Source: Trebouxia sp. TZW2008 (lineage: Eukaryota > Chlorophyta > Trebouxiophyceae > Trebouxiales > Trebouxiaceae). From it: a DNA stretch of 64,000 nt. The stretch is taken from assembly GCA_002118135.1 (NCBI GenBank), contig BDIU01000214.1, forward strand, positions 62,001 through 126,000, written 5' to 3'. The position numbers were made by a program, and so were the translations under genes. Under the pieces are notes generated by a model. It was not told where the DNA came from. It did not search any database and was given only the letters and a program-made list of their open reading frames with translations. Each line of letters opens with the position of its first letter. The stretch's first letter is position 1. Shown here piece by piece: positions 35,745 to 45,700 of this stretch.

Positions 35745-38483
35745 CATCATGCAAACTGCTTTGGGAGGAGTGCACACCTTGAATCCGTACAGAGCCATGA
35801 CATTGAGTGTCAGGGGGAGGCTGACAGCAACATAGGAGCTGGTGACAGCCACATCCCATCCATGCTTGATGTCTGAGGCACTCATGCCCCAGTGAAGCAG
35901 CCCCTGCACGACAGCCAGCTGCCGTTGCCACAGCAGTCTTGCTTGATAAGAAACTTTCAAGCAAACCTCATGATGTTGGCAGTTGATTCTATGCTCCCCC
36001 ATTGCCGCAGTAGGACAAATGCCGAAAATGAGCTGTCATTGCAACACTGAGCTGATATTGCTACAACAAGCTGTATCAAGAATACATGTGGCCATGCAAG
36101 AGTAATAGTGTTGCCTCTGCACCTGCTAGCGCAGACGTCTCCTGAATGCGTAGCTACACTGACGTGAATGCTTACATGCCTACTTGTTTTTGCTGACTGC
36201 ATTCAATGCCAACAGGATCATCCATTGCATTTGTAGATATATTACTGGCATTGCATATAACATGCGCGCTTTTTTTGCGCAACACAATCATTTGGGGGTG
36301 TTTCACTATGTCATAGACTGCCTGAATTTCATGGACATATAGTCATTGCCACGGTGTGGCACATGTGATCAGCCTTGTTGGCTGGCTAAAGCATGTAAAA
36401 TTACTCTCCCTCTCTCATCATGATGTGTGCATGCAAAACAAAGTGTCATAAACTGTTAAATTGGCTTGTCTGCTATCAACTTACGCTTGTGGATGGCATT
36501 GTGAGATAGCTCACCTGCTGATGGCCAGCTCTGCAAGCCATGACAGGCTGCCGCATGTTGGTCAGGTCCCACACGGACACAGACAGGGCTGCTGTCAATT
36601 GCTGACTTGTTGCAGCCTGGGCAGCTTTACCATCCTCTCCCACAATGATAAGCTGTGAGTTGACCTCATCAAACGCCATACACCTGAAGACCTTGTGGAC
36701 AGCCTGCAGACACCAAATGCATTGTCTGAGACACCACACAATTACAGACAGCACGGTGCTTGAACAACTTGACTGTACTCTCCCCACAATGATGAAGCAC
36801 AAGTTGTGAACTTCAATTGCAATGCACTGGAGGATCTGATGGACAGCCTGCAGGCAACAAATGCGCTGTCTGATAATTACAATCAATGTTTACAATCCAG
36901 CACATGTGCTACGTGTGTGTGGCCCAAGACCTATCCCGCCAGGCCGGCTTGTTCTGAGCGTCATGATAAGGACGGTTGATGTTCAACGTTGAAAAATCAG
37001 ACAGAACAACGTCGTTCCTTATCTTCCTAGGTCGACCTCGCGTGTTTGGGCCCTTGACCTGACCAAACAGCACGATTTGAGGCAATCTGTTGTCTGACAT
37101 CCTGCGCTGTCTGGATGCACTCATTGCACGGCAGGTCATATATGGTGTCTTGCATGGTCTGCATTGAAACCTCTTGCCATCCTCACCATTTGAGCATTTG
37201 ACTGATGTAGCAAAAGCGCCAACACAGGCCCAATCATCATGACTACGGTGACTCGCAACATCAGCATAGCTGCAGCCCAAGAAAAGAAAAGGAAAGTCTG
37301 CGCCGCTGGGCGTCATGACAGGAGCCTTGGTTTATAGAAGCAGTCCAATGCTCAATAAGCACAACACTGTGAGCGCTTGTCAGCTAAAGCTTCAGTCAGA
37401 TGGAGTGCTACAAGCACATACGCGGGCTGCCCACAGCCAAGGACAAACCAAGCTGCATGAATGCTGACAGCAGAGGACGAAACGGTTTTGGGTGCAAAAC
37501 GTTGCATGCGCAGGACATAGCTTTCTTACCGACAGGCGCTTCATGAAGGTGCTGACTGGAGCTCCGCTACGGCTTGGCATTGTGACAATGTTGCCAGCAG
37601 TGGTCAAAGCAGCCACTTTGTCAGGCCCCAAGAAGACAGCACAAACTGTCCTCTCCTTAGGACTCATACCAGACCACTGCCACAATAGTGTCCCCTCACT
37701 GCAGCAGTTAAAAGCCTTGAAAGCTGTCTTTGATATCATGGGCAAGAGAATAAATGCAGTCATTGACCAAGACTACGTATGCATGGGAAGAAAGCTGTCA
37801 TGGAGACTCACGCCAGACCATTGCCATAAGAGTGTCTCTTCATGACATCTATCAAAGGTGTCTTGTAGACACAGCAACATATGAGCCAAACAGCACAGCT
37901 TGCAGTGCCTTTTGAGTGACGCTTTGATGAAGCATGTGTAGATGTGTCAGAAAGCATCCAGTATGACAGCACACATGCAGGTCAGCCTTACCTGTTTACA
38001 GCGTAGAGAGTCCCGTTTTGCACTTGCAGCAAGGCCATGTTATCTTGGCTCAAGCTGCTTTGGCAAAGGCTTCCTTGGCAAGAGCTCTGAGCGTCAAGGG
38101 CCTTGCCCATGTGCTGCCAACTGGCAAGTGCAGTGTAGGGGTGCAGGCTGTGCCAAGACAGCACGGATGTAGCCGCGGGGCAAGTTGCCAATCTGCTTTC
38201 TGTAGAGTCGAGAAGCAAGCTCGCGACACCTGCAGCGGCAGAGACTCTCAGGCCGTGCGCTTGTCTGCAGATGAGCTTTGGCGCAATCAGAGGCCTGCAA
38301 TGCCAACATTCCGTCCAGTGCGAACGTGCAACAAATAGATGTGTCCTTACCTATTCCAATCACTGACAAGCTCTCATCGCTCGGAGGTAGCTGCTCCACC
38401 GACAGCAGTGCAGCATCGTGAAGATACTGCATACTGTTGTCGGTGCCGTCTGGTGGCCCGCGCATCGTTACATGGGCACTCAT
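18816..38483 (-). CDS. NBAS: NBAS / MAG2-interacting protein 2 homologue (WD40 and Sec39 domains)
   Basis: Large subunit of the Dsl1/NRZ tether that captures Golgi-derived vesicles at the ER; human NBAS is also tied to nonsense-mediated decay. Twenty-four exons chain in frame to about 2333 residues: 38483-38351, 38199-37992, 37698-37530, 36703-36515, 35918-35778, 35287-35047, 33788-33527, 33395-33090, 32727-32526, 31848-31675, 30599-30440, 29889-29621, 29420-29247, 28262-28105, 27790-27651, 27120-26894, 26228-25902, 25264-25037, 24461-24330, 23970-23727, 23105-22804, 21986-20172, 19926-19704, 19393-18816. N-terminal exons give WD40-like segments; the Sec39 part has DDIYKSQWLAEGL, RHPHRLIPGLLPLMA, SWLTKRAEEVEHRTGQL, SWRLCAAVMKAG and FFFQTASSLEAEEI, and the C-terminus has WQGWVPPNRG and VGYSALHACW. 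Exon 22 alone is 1815 bp. Length equals human and plant homologues. Introns hold MITEs, a LINE piece, SINE-like repeats and many exon-edge copies. Starts of exons 2 and 5 were chosen by phase. Confidence 0.93.
22015..22160. repeat. Imperfect short tandem repeats in NBAS intron
   Basis: Variants of AGTCAAGT(T/C)ACACTGG and CATGTGCAACAGTGCC recur several times just upstream of exon 22. Confidence 0.55.
22660..22880 (-). repeat. Tandem copy of NBAS exon 21 end plus donor
   Basis: The exon end encoding ELMVEPYETV..VVTWPELQ (22802-22880) is repeated at 22660-22738, downstream in the transcript, as ELMVEPYETVHRPLVVTWPE followed again by LQ and a GT donor. About 80 percent identical by eye. Confidence 0.85.
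23268..23350. repeat. 12-bp minisatellite in NBAS intron
   Basis: Six to seven units related to CACATGTCAATG. No coding role. Confidence 0.8.
23399..23755 (-). repeat. Four-copy tandem array of NBAS exon 20 end plus donor
   Basis: Units near 23399, 23522, 23620 and 23726 each repeat the exon end that reads IDLQKFT before the donor. The one at 23726 is the working copy with GTGAGT. The others lie downstream in the transcript and have drifted. Period about 100-120 bp. Confidence 0.82.
24857..25035. mobile_element. TA-flanked MITE, copy 1
   Basis: About 179 bp with terminal inverted repeats: TACAGTGATTTCTCTTTGTA at the left and TACAGTGACCTCTCTCTGTA read from the right. It starts and ends in TA. 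Internal GTCCTTAC/ATAAGGAC motifs are shared with copies at 27448, 28884, 40232 and 51725. The right end abuts NBAS exon 18, whose donor is formed by one host G plus the T of the element's TA. Confidence 0.82.
25745..25998 (-). repeat. Tandem copy of NBAS exon 17 end plus donor
   Basis: The working exon end (25902-25998, encoding AAVMKAGGDSVGNLETHTKL) is repeated at about 25760-25858 as AAVMKAAGDSVGSLEMHT. The copy extends through the equivalent of the donor. Offset about 137 bp. Confidence 0.85.
26729..27003 (-). repeat. Tandem copy of NBAS exon 16 end
   Basis: SLLPHDEEVRQQGLCLEAL and the following LQELQDYGL are encoded twice: at 26894-27003 (working copy, donor GTGTGC) and at 26729-26850 (copy lacking a GT at the matching site). 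Offset about 161 bp. Confidence 0.9.
27156..27210 (-). repeat. SINE-like repeat, copy 4
   Basis: Reverse orientation; contains TGCTAGACAGGCTGAGCAGG and CCCAGCTAGGTA. Lies in an NBAS intron. Confidence 0.6.
27208..27445 (-). repeat. Multiple copies of NBAS exon 15 end plus donor
   Basis: Segments near 27208-27275, 27325-27360 and 27371-27440 resemble the working exon 15 end (27651-27710, ARFNLAKQYLTG). The best copy reads AQVNLVKQYLIG with GT after the same codon. Confidence 0.75.
27448..27616. mobile_element. TA-flanked MITE, copy 2
   Basis: Begins TACAGCAAACTCTCAGTATA and contains GTCCTTACATTGAATGTCC and a trailing ATTACTG. Same family as the copy at 40232. Lies in an NBAS intron. Confidence 0.72.
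27951..28027 (+). repeat. SINE-like repeat, copy 5
   Basis: GGAGACAGTTGATTGCTCCA, CTAGCTGGGCCTGTTGAGCC and a GATGAATGAATG tail. Lies in an NBAS intron. Confidence 0.7.
28190..28400 (-). repeat. Tandem copy of NBAS exon 14 start plus acceptor
   Basis: The exon 14 start (to 28262) and the intron before it are repeated at 28319-28400. The phrase CAGCTTCAGACCCTGGAGT marks the unit boundary. Confidence 0.75.
28884..29043. mobile_element. TA-flanked MITE, copy 3 (diverged)
   Basis: Shares TTGTAAGCGCATG, GGAAGCCGACCACTGCGTT and GGAACCAAAGCAGACA with the family centre and right side. Termini are eroded. Lies in an NBAS intron. Confidence 0.55.
29100..29146 (-). repeat. Copy of NBAS exon 13 end
   Basis: Repeats the working exon end LVDQLSQ (29247-29290) as LVDQLAQ, downstream in the transcript. 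Confidence 0.65.
29978..30045 (-). repeat. Copy of NBAS exon 12 start
   Basis: Upstream copy of the exon 12 start (29889 leftward, EGAMDGEAWGLSLKDFRQL). The copy preserves the Met-Asp start of the segment and the LKDF-like end at nucleotide level. Confidence 0.65.
30120..30425. repeat. Imperfect repeats of GGCACAAGCATGGACA in NBAS intron
   Basis: At least eight related 15-30 bp units rich in GGCACAAG(G/C)ATGGACAAC. A larger duplication (30120 and 30215) underlies part of it. No coding role seen. Confidence 0.65.
32295..32560 (-). repeat. Copies of NBAS exon 9 end plus donor
   Basis: The working exon end (32526-32580, VPETEPADSYATLLEL) is echoed at about 32395-32455 and 32295-32350. The middle copy keeps an in-register GTATGG donor. 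Confidence 0.75.
32980..33062 (-). repeat. SINE-like repeat, copy 6
   Basis: Reverse orientation: CATTCATTCATT at the left (tail), then GGCAGGCTCAGCAGGCCCAA, and CCACTGTCTCC at the right. Lies in an NBAS intron. Confidence 0.7.
33880..33970 (-). repeat. Copy of NBAS exon 7 start, with poly-G
   Basis: Repeats the region encoding ASKGLDGGPRRLYI (working copy 33720-33788) as ASKGLDAPP. The copy contains an expanded G-rich tract at 33907-33928. Confidence 0.65.
34300..35060 (-). repeat. Five- to six-copy tandem array of NBAS exon 6 end with internal hairpins
   Basis: Equivalent points lie at 35062 (working exon), 34908, 34755, 34568 and 34400, plus a partial copy near 34310. Period 153-187 bp. 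Copies encode variants of GKQxLYVDDFPLLPG just before a GT. The units at about 34395-34550 and 34563-34725 also contain the start segment in inverted form, giving arms of about 35 bp. Confidence 0.88.
35512..35660. repeat. Short tandem repeats CATGCCTAGAAAGATGC and GGCA
   Basis: Two 25-28 bp units at 35535-35585, then variant copies running into a GGCA tract. Intronic. Confidence 0.75.
35712..35746. repeat. (GGCA)n microsatellite
   Basis: Eight uninterrupted GGCA units in the intron after NBAS exon 5. Confidence 0.95.
36630..36890 (-). repeat. Tandem copy of NBAS exon 4 start plus acceptor
   Basis: The working exon start (to 36703, AVHKVFRCMAFDEV) is repeated at 36778-36856 as AVHQILQCIAIEV, with the CTGCAG acceptor kept in the copy. 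Offset about 149 bp. Confidence 0.85.
36893..37316 (-). mobile_element. LINE retrotransposon 3' fragment
   Basis: An open stretch of about 135 codons ends at 36909. It has the layout common to LINE ORF2 C-termini: NRLPQIVLFGQVKG, TRGRPRKIRNDVVLSDF, then [11 protein letters not shown]. No RT or endonuclease motifs are present, so this is a 5'-truncated insertion in the intron between NBAS exons 3 and 4. The 3' flank includes TGTAA. Short tails of the same element occur at 826-895 and 40848-40905. Confidence 0.72.
37660..37850 (-). repeat. Copy of NBAS exon 3 start
   Basis: EGTLLWQWSGMS (working, 37660-37698) recurs at about 37805-37850 as EETLLWQWSGVS in the upstream intron. The acceptor of the copy is lost. 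Confidence 0.75.
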
Positions 38484-39774
38484 AGCCGCGCCGCGTCAAG
38501 CACGCCCAACCCGCAGTGCAGTCGTGCAGGCATCATGAACCCAGTTGCCGCGGCTTAAACACGCTCACTCAGCTTGAAGGGATGTCTCGACAAAGCCGAC
38601 GAGGATGGGCTCAACAAGCAACGCCTGCGGAACGAAGACTGACAAAGAAGAGCGCATATGGGTGCACAGTCGACAGGCTCTGTTCGACGCTGTGGGGGTA
38701 CTGTGCTGCACAGGTCGCGAACGCATACAGTGTGGCACCCAGGAAGAGGAAGAGGAAGAGGAAGAGGAAGAGGAAGAGGAAGAGGAAGAGGAAGAGGAAG
38801 AGGAAGAGGAAGAGGAAGAGGAAGAGAGAGGAGCATAGCGTACCGTAAGTAAATCGCTGCGTACAGTAACGGCCACGCGTGCGCGACGCGTCGACGATCT
38901 ACGCACCACGTTGCTATGTGGGTAAGCACATTGCAGGTCCAATGTGCAACATACTTGTGACTGAGCACTGGTCTCTTGCTACTTAAAGGAACGCCACGGT
39001 CTATCCGAGGTCTCTCAAACACGCCTAACGGCGTAGACATTTTCTTTTTCTTTCTCTCTTGCTATTACTAATAGTATGCATTTGTCATGGTTCGAATGGT
39101 GGAAGACCCCTTGACTGCCCCAGCTTGCTCCAATTCCAATTACAATTTGACAAAGCTTCAGACAGTGCCAATCGAAAGTACAATTTGACAAACAGAATGA
39201 CTTCTCTTGACCAAGCATGCCACAGTCAACAGACAGCTATTACAGTAATGTCATGATTACAAATGTGCGGTACGCACTGCTTTGAGAATGACCCTGAGGC
39301 TGATGAACAAAATACACACAGCAAGAGCTGTTTGATCACGCATCAGCAAAAGCGAGTCAAAATGTAGTCATGAGCAATGTCACTCACTAATGCCAACTCC
39401 TGACCTCTCACACAAATGAAATTTGAGACCGGCATCTCAAGCCAACAATTGCACATCAAAATTCTACAGATGTTATTATGTCCTAAAGCAGCATACACCA
39501 GAGCAGGTACTCAAAATTGCATTGTTGAACATTTCAAAACTGTACGGCATACTTCGCAGTGGCAGTGCTGCTGGTGTCATGTGTTTGCCATGTAAACATC
39601 AAACATCAACAAGCAGCCTTGCTACCACTTGCATAGCGAACAGAACAACTACATTCAGCTGACCCCTCATAGGTCAACTTTCTGCTGATTGCTGCTCTCA
39701 AGCATTCCCAGGCTGCCTCTATACACAGAAGCTCTCAGTCTGATGCCTAACGGAGTAAACTTTGTGGTACTCGT
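38484..39774. other. Intergenic region, NBAS upstream / hexose symporter 3' flank
   Basis: Contains the NBAS promoter side and the 3' UTR of the hexose symporter. Besides the hexanucleotide repeat at 38741-38826 nothing is recognised. Confidence 0.55.
38741..38826. repeat. (GAGGAA)n hexanucleotide microsatellite
   Basis: About fourteen near-perfect units roughly 260 bp upstream of the NBAS start codon. It keeps several frames open, but that is a by-product of the repeat. Confidence 0.97.
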
Positions 39775-42700
39775 TCAGCCCATGAAGGTTTGGTCCTTCT
39801 GCTGCTGAGCAATCTGATTAGGCGGATCACTGAGGCGCATCATTGGGCTGCCATTGTCAGTTGCAGGGACGACGCCTCCTGGGTAGCAGACGAATCGCCA
39901 TATCCTGTGCGCTCGCACAACATTGGCAGCCTGCAGCCATCAAACAACAATTCAACAAACAAACAGCCAACAAACAAAAGTGACCAGAGTCCTTTGTGCT
40001 TGCACAGCATTGCCCGCCTGCAGCCATCAAGCAACCATTCAATGACCAAACACCAAATAAACAGCCAGCCAACAAAGGAGGACACTTCGGCAAAACCGCC
40101 TGCCTAGCAACACAGTTCTGCTGATTCCGACGTCACCACAATTCTGGATGGACTGGTCTGATTTCATTTTGAGCAAAAGCCAGGCCGCTGGGCAGATCAG
40201 TGCTCAACATGTCAGGCAAACTGTTGCACACTACAGTAAACTCTCTTTGCAACGACTGCTTTGGTCACCAAGAAGCTCGTCCTTACATTGAATTGTCCTT
40301 ACTCGTAGGGACCAGTGCAGTCAGAATGCAGTGCTTGGTTCCCAGATGCACTGTCCTTACATCGAGAATGTCCTTATATTGAGTGTCCTTATAACAAGAG
40401 ATTACTGTATGCAGCACGCTGCTTATACTCAATGACAGGAAACAGAACAATCATCAGCTGTGCTTTCCACAAGTCAATGGCACAAGTCAATATGGCGCAA
40501 GGCAGTATGAGTTGTACTGTATGTGCTGTATGCATAGTGTGAGCTGTGCTTTTACAAAATCCAATATGGCACATGTCAGGTCTCAGTGCAGCAAAAACAG
40601 TGACCCACCTCTTCTATAGCAAGGCCGCGTGTTTCGGGTACCAGAAAGTAGGTAAACAAGATCGCCATGAACTGCCACACCCCAAAGAACACATATATGC
40701 CCCATTTCATGGCGCACAGCATCCTCAGAAATGCTGCAACAACACATACCCACTTGGCGCGCATGCTCCATTTCCCGTTGCCAGCAACAAGTGCAACTGC
40801 AGCTGACACGGTAATGATGACAGCTGACACCTTTTGACAAAGGTGCTAGGCATGTGTGGCACAAGTCCTGTCTTGCCAGGCTGACATGTCCTGAGTACCA
40901 GGGTGACATGGTGCTTGCTTGCACAGGCACAAGAGATGTTCTTGAGTAGAATCGGCCGCACAGTAAATGCAAGTGCGCCCTGCAATGCTCATCAGCAGGC
41001 CTTGTGCTTATGACAAAGGCACTGTTGACAACTGTGAGGCAAAGCTGCTTGACTCGCTTGCTAGCATTGCATTGGCCGAAATGAAGTTCAGAAAGCAACA
41101 AATGTCGCCTGAGCAGCTGTGGACACACACTGAGCATGACTAAAGCTGAAGAAGTACAGCACAGTCACAAAGATGACAGTATGCTTACATTGAGTGACAA
41201 TGGCTCCAGAAATCAGCTGCGTGAAGACTGTTATACTTTGCCCAGCAGAGCGTGTGTTCAAATCATGGATCTCGGAGGGTACCAACCAACCTATGGGACC
41301 CCACGCAAAGCCAAATGCCATTGAATACAGCGCAATCTGCACAACAAAGCAACTGTTGAAAGATTGCTAGACAACCTGAAGCTGAAGGTAGAATCTGTGC
41401 TGCTTGATAAATGGCCTTTGCTTTTGTTGAATATGCAACTATCTGTGGAAGGTCTTCTAAGAGTTGTTAAGGGGCCATTGTGTTCTCCAATCATAAACTG
41501 CGGCAGTGTGAAAGCTGGATGCAAGCAGTCTGTCAGCATGAAATGCGCATTGCGTTGGCAGAGCAACTGCTGATACGACCAATTTCCCCATATAACTTGG
41601 CAGCAACGTGGCATAGCAGGGCGTCTGCAAACCTTGCTGCCTTGGCCAGAAGTGCATGCTGAAATGCTTATTCACAATGCAGCAGCTTGTATGTGGGTGG
41701 AGCCGCATTCATGTCCAAGTGACCATTGAATTCCAGACATACTTTGACAATGGCTGATCAGGCACACTACATTGGTGCACAAGCCTGCTGAAACAGTCGC
41801 TGACAAATTTCAGCCAATGCGCAATGCCGCGAAGGCCTGTCGAGACAAACTTTACAGATTGCCGACAATGTACACTGCTGTGGTGCAAATGCTTGCTGAA
41901 CCACTTTCTGGCAGACTGCCAACAGTGAACATGCAACACTGACAAGGTGCTCACCAGAACGATGGAAGCAATAGATGCTCCATAGGGCAGCTCCACAGCC
42001 ACAAAGCTCGCTGTGAGAGCCAGCGTGATGGCATCATCAATCTCAATCACAAAGCCAAAAGCTGACCCAGTGAGCAGCAGAACGCCCAGGAGTTACTGAA
42101 AAACTGCTGCATTGATGCCAGTGCCTGCTGAAACACGCTATCTGACAAGCAGCTTACCAGAACGATGGAGGCGATAGAGGCTCCATAGGGCAGATCCACA
42201 GCAGCAGTGCTAGCTGTAGTGGCCAGCGCGATGACATCAGCAATCTCAGTCACAAAGCTCAAAGTTGACCCAGTGAGCAGCAGCATGCACTTTTCAAACT
42301 CTGCTGCCTTGGTGCAAATGCCTGCTGAAGCAAGCTCTAACAGATTGATGACAATGCGAATGCAAGACTGAGAAACGGCTCACCAGAACGATGGAAGCAA
42401 CAGATGCTCCATAGGGCAGATCCACAGCCGCAGTGCTAGCTGTAGTAGCCAGCGTGATGGCAACAGCAGTCTCAGTCACAAAGCCAAAAGCTGACCCAGT
42501 GAGCAGCAGAACGCCCAGGAGTACTTGAAAACTTGCTGCATTGATGCAAGTGTCAGCTGAAACACGCTATCTGACAAGCAGCTTACCAGAACAATGGAGG
42601 CGATAGAGGCTCCATAGGGCAGATCCACAGCAGCAGTGCTAGCTGTGGTGGCAAGTGTGATGGCAACAGCAATCTCGGTCACAAAGCCGAAAGTTGACCC

Positions 42701-45700
42701 AGTGAGCAGCAGCATGCGGCGGCCTAGCCGATCCACTGTAATGACTGTGATGAAGGTGGCTAGCAGCTGCACCCCGTTCACAATGACGGCAGCAATCAAC
42801 CAGCCCTCATTGCCGGTGCCTAGAGTGCTGACCCCCACAAAGAGCTGGGGGGCGAAGAAGGTGACCCCGTTCACCCCAGACCATTGCCTGTGCACATGAG
42901 CATAGTCAGATGAGACACCCAGTTTATGATGACAGCAGCAATCAGCCAGCCCTCGTTGGCAGTGCCCAGAGTGCTGACCCCCATGACGAGCTGGGGGGCG
43001 AAGAAGGTGACCCCATTGACCCCAGACCACTGCCTGCGCACATGAGCACAATCAGACCAGGGCACAATGGATGTCTGCCTGAGCTGTCAGAGGCGTGATG
43101 GGGAGTAACTCTACCTGTCCTGCTGGTTATGTAAGACATAAAGCTGAGGTTGGCATGCCTTAGTTGGCAAACAAAATGCATTGGCCTTCTGTGAGTGCTG
43201 AATGTCGGGACAATCTTTGTCAAGATGGAGGTGCCCAATCGTCACGGCCATATTTGAGCTGTTTTATGTTCAATACATGACATTGGTCCAGAAGTGAGCA
43301 CAAGAAATACAATGCTGCTGGAGCGCTGCAGCGTTCGTGTGGGAGGGATAACCTGTGCAGGTTGAGCTGGCGCAGCAATAGCAACAGCAACAGGTGACGT
43401 GCCATTGCAAACCCATTAGAAGAATGGCATGGTCATGGCAAAAATGGGCTGTGGCCCTACTATTGTGTTTCTCAAAAGGCTTTCCAAATTCAATTTCAAC
43501 ATAGTAAAGCTTACTGGAAGAATGGCATGGCTATGGCTAAGATGAGCTGTGGCCGGTTTCTCCTCCTGAAGATGGCTCTCCAGGGGCTCTCCATGCCCTT
43601 CAGGGCTTCATTAGCCAGCACAATTGTGTCAAACTCCACATCTATATCCTTGGTGCCGCGCACTTTCTGCAGCACGTACCGCGCCTCGGAGAGGTACCCT
43701 CGCTCCACAAGACTGTTTGGGGTTTCTGGTAGACACAAACCGCCTGCATGTCAGCCCGGCTGTGAAAACAAGAAAAAAGCAAAGAACAAGGCAACAGGTC
43801 CTTGCGCCACAAGGCTGTTTGGGGTTTCTGCTACGCACAGCCCGCCTGCATGTTAGCCCAATTGTGACAAGAAATGAACGAGAACAAACAAGGCACAAAA
43901 GAAGAGAAAAGAGTAGCTTTTGGCCTTAGGCCTCATGACAAGAGACTCTGTCTGTACCATCAGCCAAAGAGATCCTGACTTGTTGGCATGCGGGAAGAAA
44001 AAGGATTGTACAAAGACACATGCATTTTCGTCCATTCTCTTGTCGGTTCCTTCGTTTCTTTGGCATGTTCAGACAGGCTCAGCAGGCCCAGCCAGGTGCA
44101 TACAACTGTCGCAGCATTCAACTGTCTCCAGCCACTTGTCCAGACATGATCCCAAGCAGCTAAAGAATGGCCTACCCATTAGCAGCATCAGGCCTGGAAC
44201 AGCAGCAAGTGCTAGGGACAATGTGTCGCCAACCCCACAGTATAATATGAGTCCCATTTTGGTTGCATTTGCAACTGCAATGCCTTCAATTGTTCCTAGC
44301 TATGAAAAGCAGCTGTCCAAACCAGTCATCAAATGCAGCTGAAGAATGGCTTACCCATGAGCAGCATAAGGCCTGGAACAGCAGCCAGTGCCAGGGACAG
44401 TCGCCACCCCCACAGTATGTTGTTTGTACCAATATTGATTGCATTTGCCACCACAATGCCTCCAATGGTTCCCAGCTGTACTAGCGTGTTCAAGCGGCCC
44501 CTCCACTTTGGGGGCGCCATTTCAGCGGTGTAGATGAAGGCACAGTGGTCGCCAAACCCAATGCCTGCAACAAATGTTAGTGGTCATTTGTCCTGTGTAA
44601 ATGAAGACACAGTGGTCAACAAACGCAATGTCTGCAAAGACCATTGATTTCTCACTTGGTGATCTGTAAGCAGACTCCCCATCTGCGCTGACAAGCAAGC
44701 TGTGGAAAAATGCCAAGGTCACATATGTTAGCAACACTCGAGCACTTGTGCCGCGCATAATTTGGTGGTCCAAACAATGCAGCTGTGTGCATAACAAAGG
44801 TTCATGTCACAACACACCGTTGATTGTACACTGTCACTGTACACAGTCAGTGAAACCTTATGACTTGCTAGGCGCCATCATAGCAAGCGCATACTGTAGC
44901 AGTCATGTCCGCTTGCATTGAGGTAGCTGCACCATAGACAATGTGCTTGTTGAATCACTGAACAGGCAAAAGCAGCATTGACACACAAGCTTAGGGGAAG
45001 ACATGATGAGCAGCATACACTGCACACAGCATTGATGCCAAAGCTCACATTATGCATGCAAGGCTGAAGCCTAGTGCTAGGGGTTTGATACAGCCAACAC
45101 GGCTGTGGTGCTGTTGACCATCAATGGAAAACACATGATGACTGTCAGGCTTCGAAATCAGATTCAATTTTCACGTCTTGGACAAGAGAATGTACGACAA
45201 CATTGACCCGTGTTGAAGGCGATGCATACAAATAATATCGCAGCAAGTTGCTACAAGGTTTGATAGCATCTGTCGCTGAAGCTGCATTTGTGCTGTCACA
45301 GGTTGCCAGATCAAGTTAGTAAGCTTACCTACACCCCAGAAGACCCGTCCAAGAAACAGCAGGGCTACTGTATGCTTTGCAGAGGCTTGCAGGATACATC
45401 CTATGCAGAACGCAGTTCCAGCTATAATCATGGACCTGTGCAGGCAAACAAACCTCGAAGGTCAGCGTGCCGATGGTTGCACACCCTTATGCGTCATCAC
45501 TTTGCATTTTGCAAGTCACTGCATAACAAAGTAAAACTTTGCAATATGCAGGGAAACTCACCCTTTGCGGCCCCAGTGCTGGGTAAAGTAGGAGGCTGCA
45601 ATTGAAGCAATGCTGCCACAGAAATGCATAATAGCGGAATAAGCCTGCAAAGTTTTGTTATCAAACTTGCAGTACAAGCTGCTGTTGCCCTCTCCAGGAA

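Noticed and set aside
36909..37316. Separate protein gene with RGRPRK motif (AT-hook like)
   Set aside because: Layout fits a LINE C-terminus, and the same tail recurs at two other sites.
38516..38852. Open frames of poly-Glu and poly-Arg/Lys across 38741-38826
   Set aside because: They exist only because a GAGGAA repeat keeps all three plus frames open; the flanks show no coding pattern.
41951..42510. Three extra exons in the hexose symporter
   Set aside because: Adding them would insert repeated membrane segments not found in the family, and the 9-exon chain is in frame without them. Kept as a finding instead.
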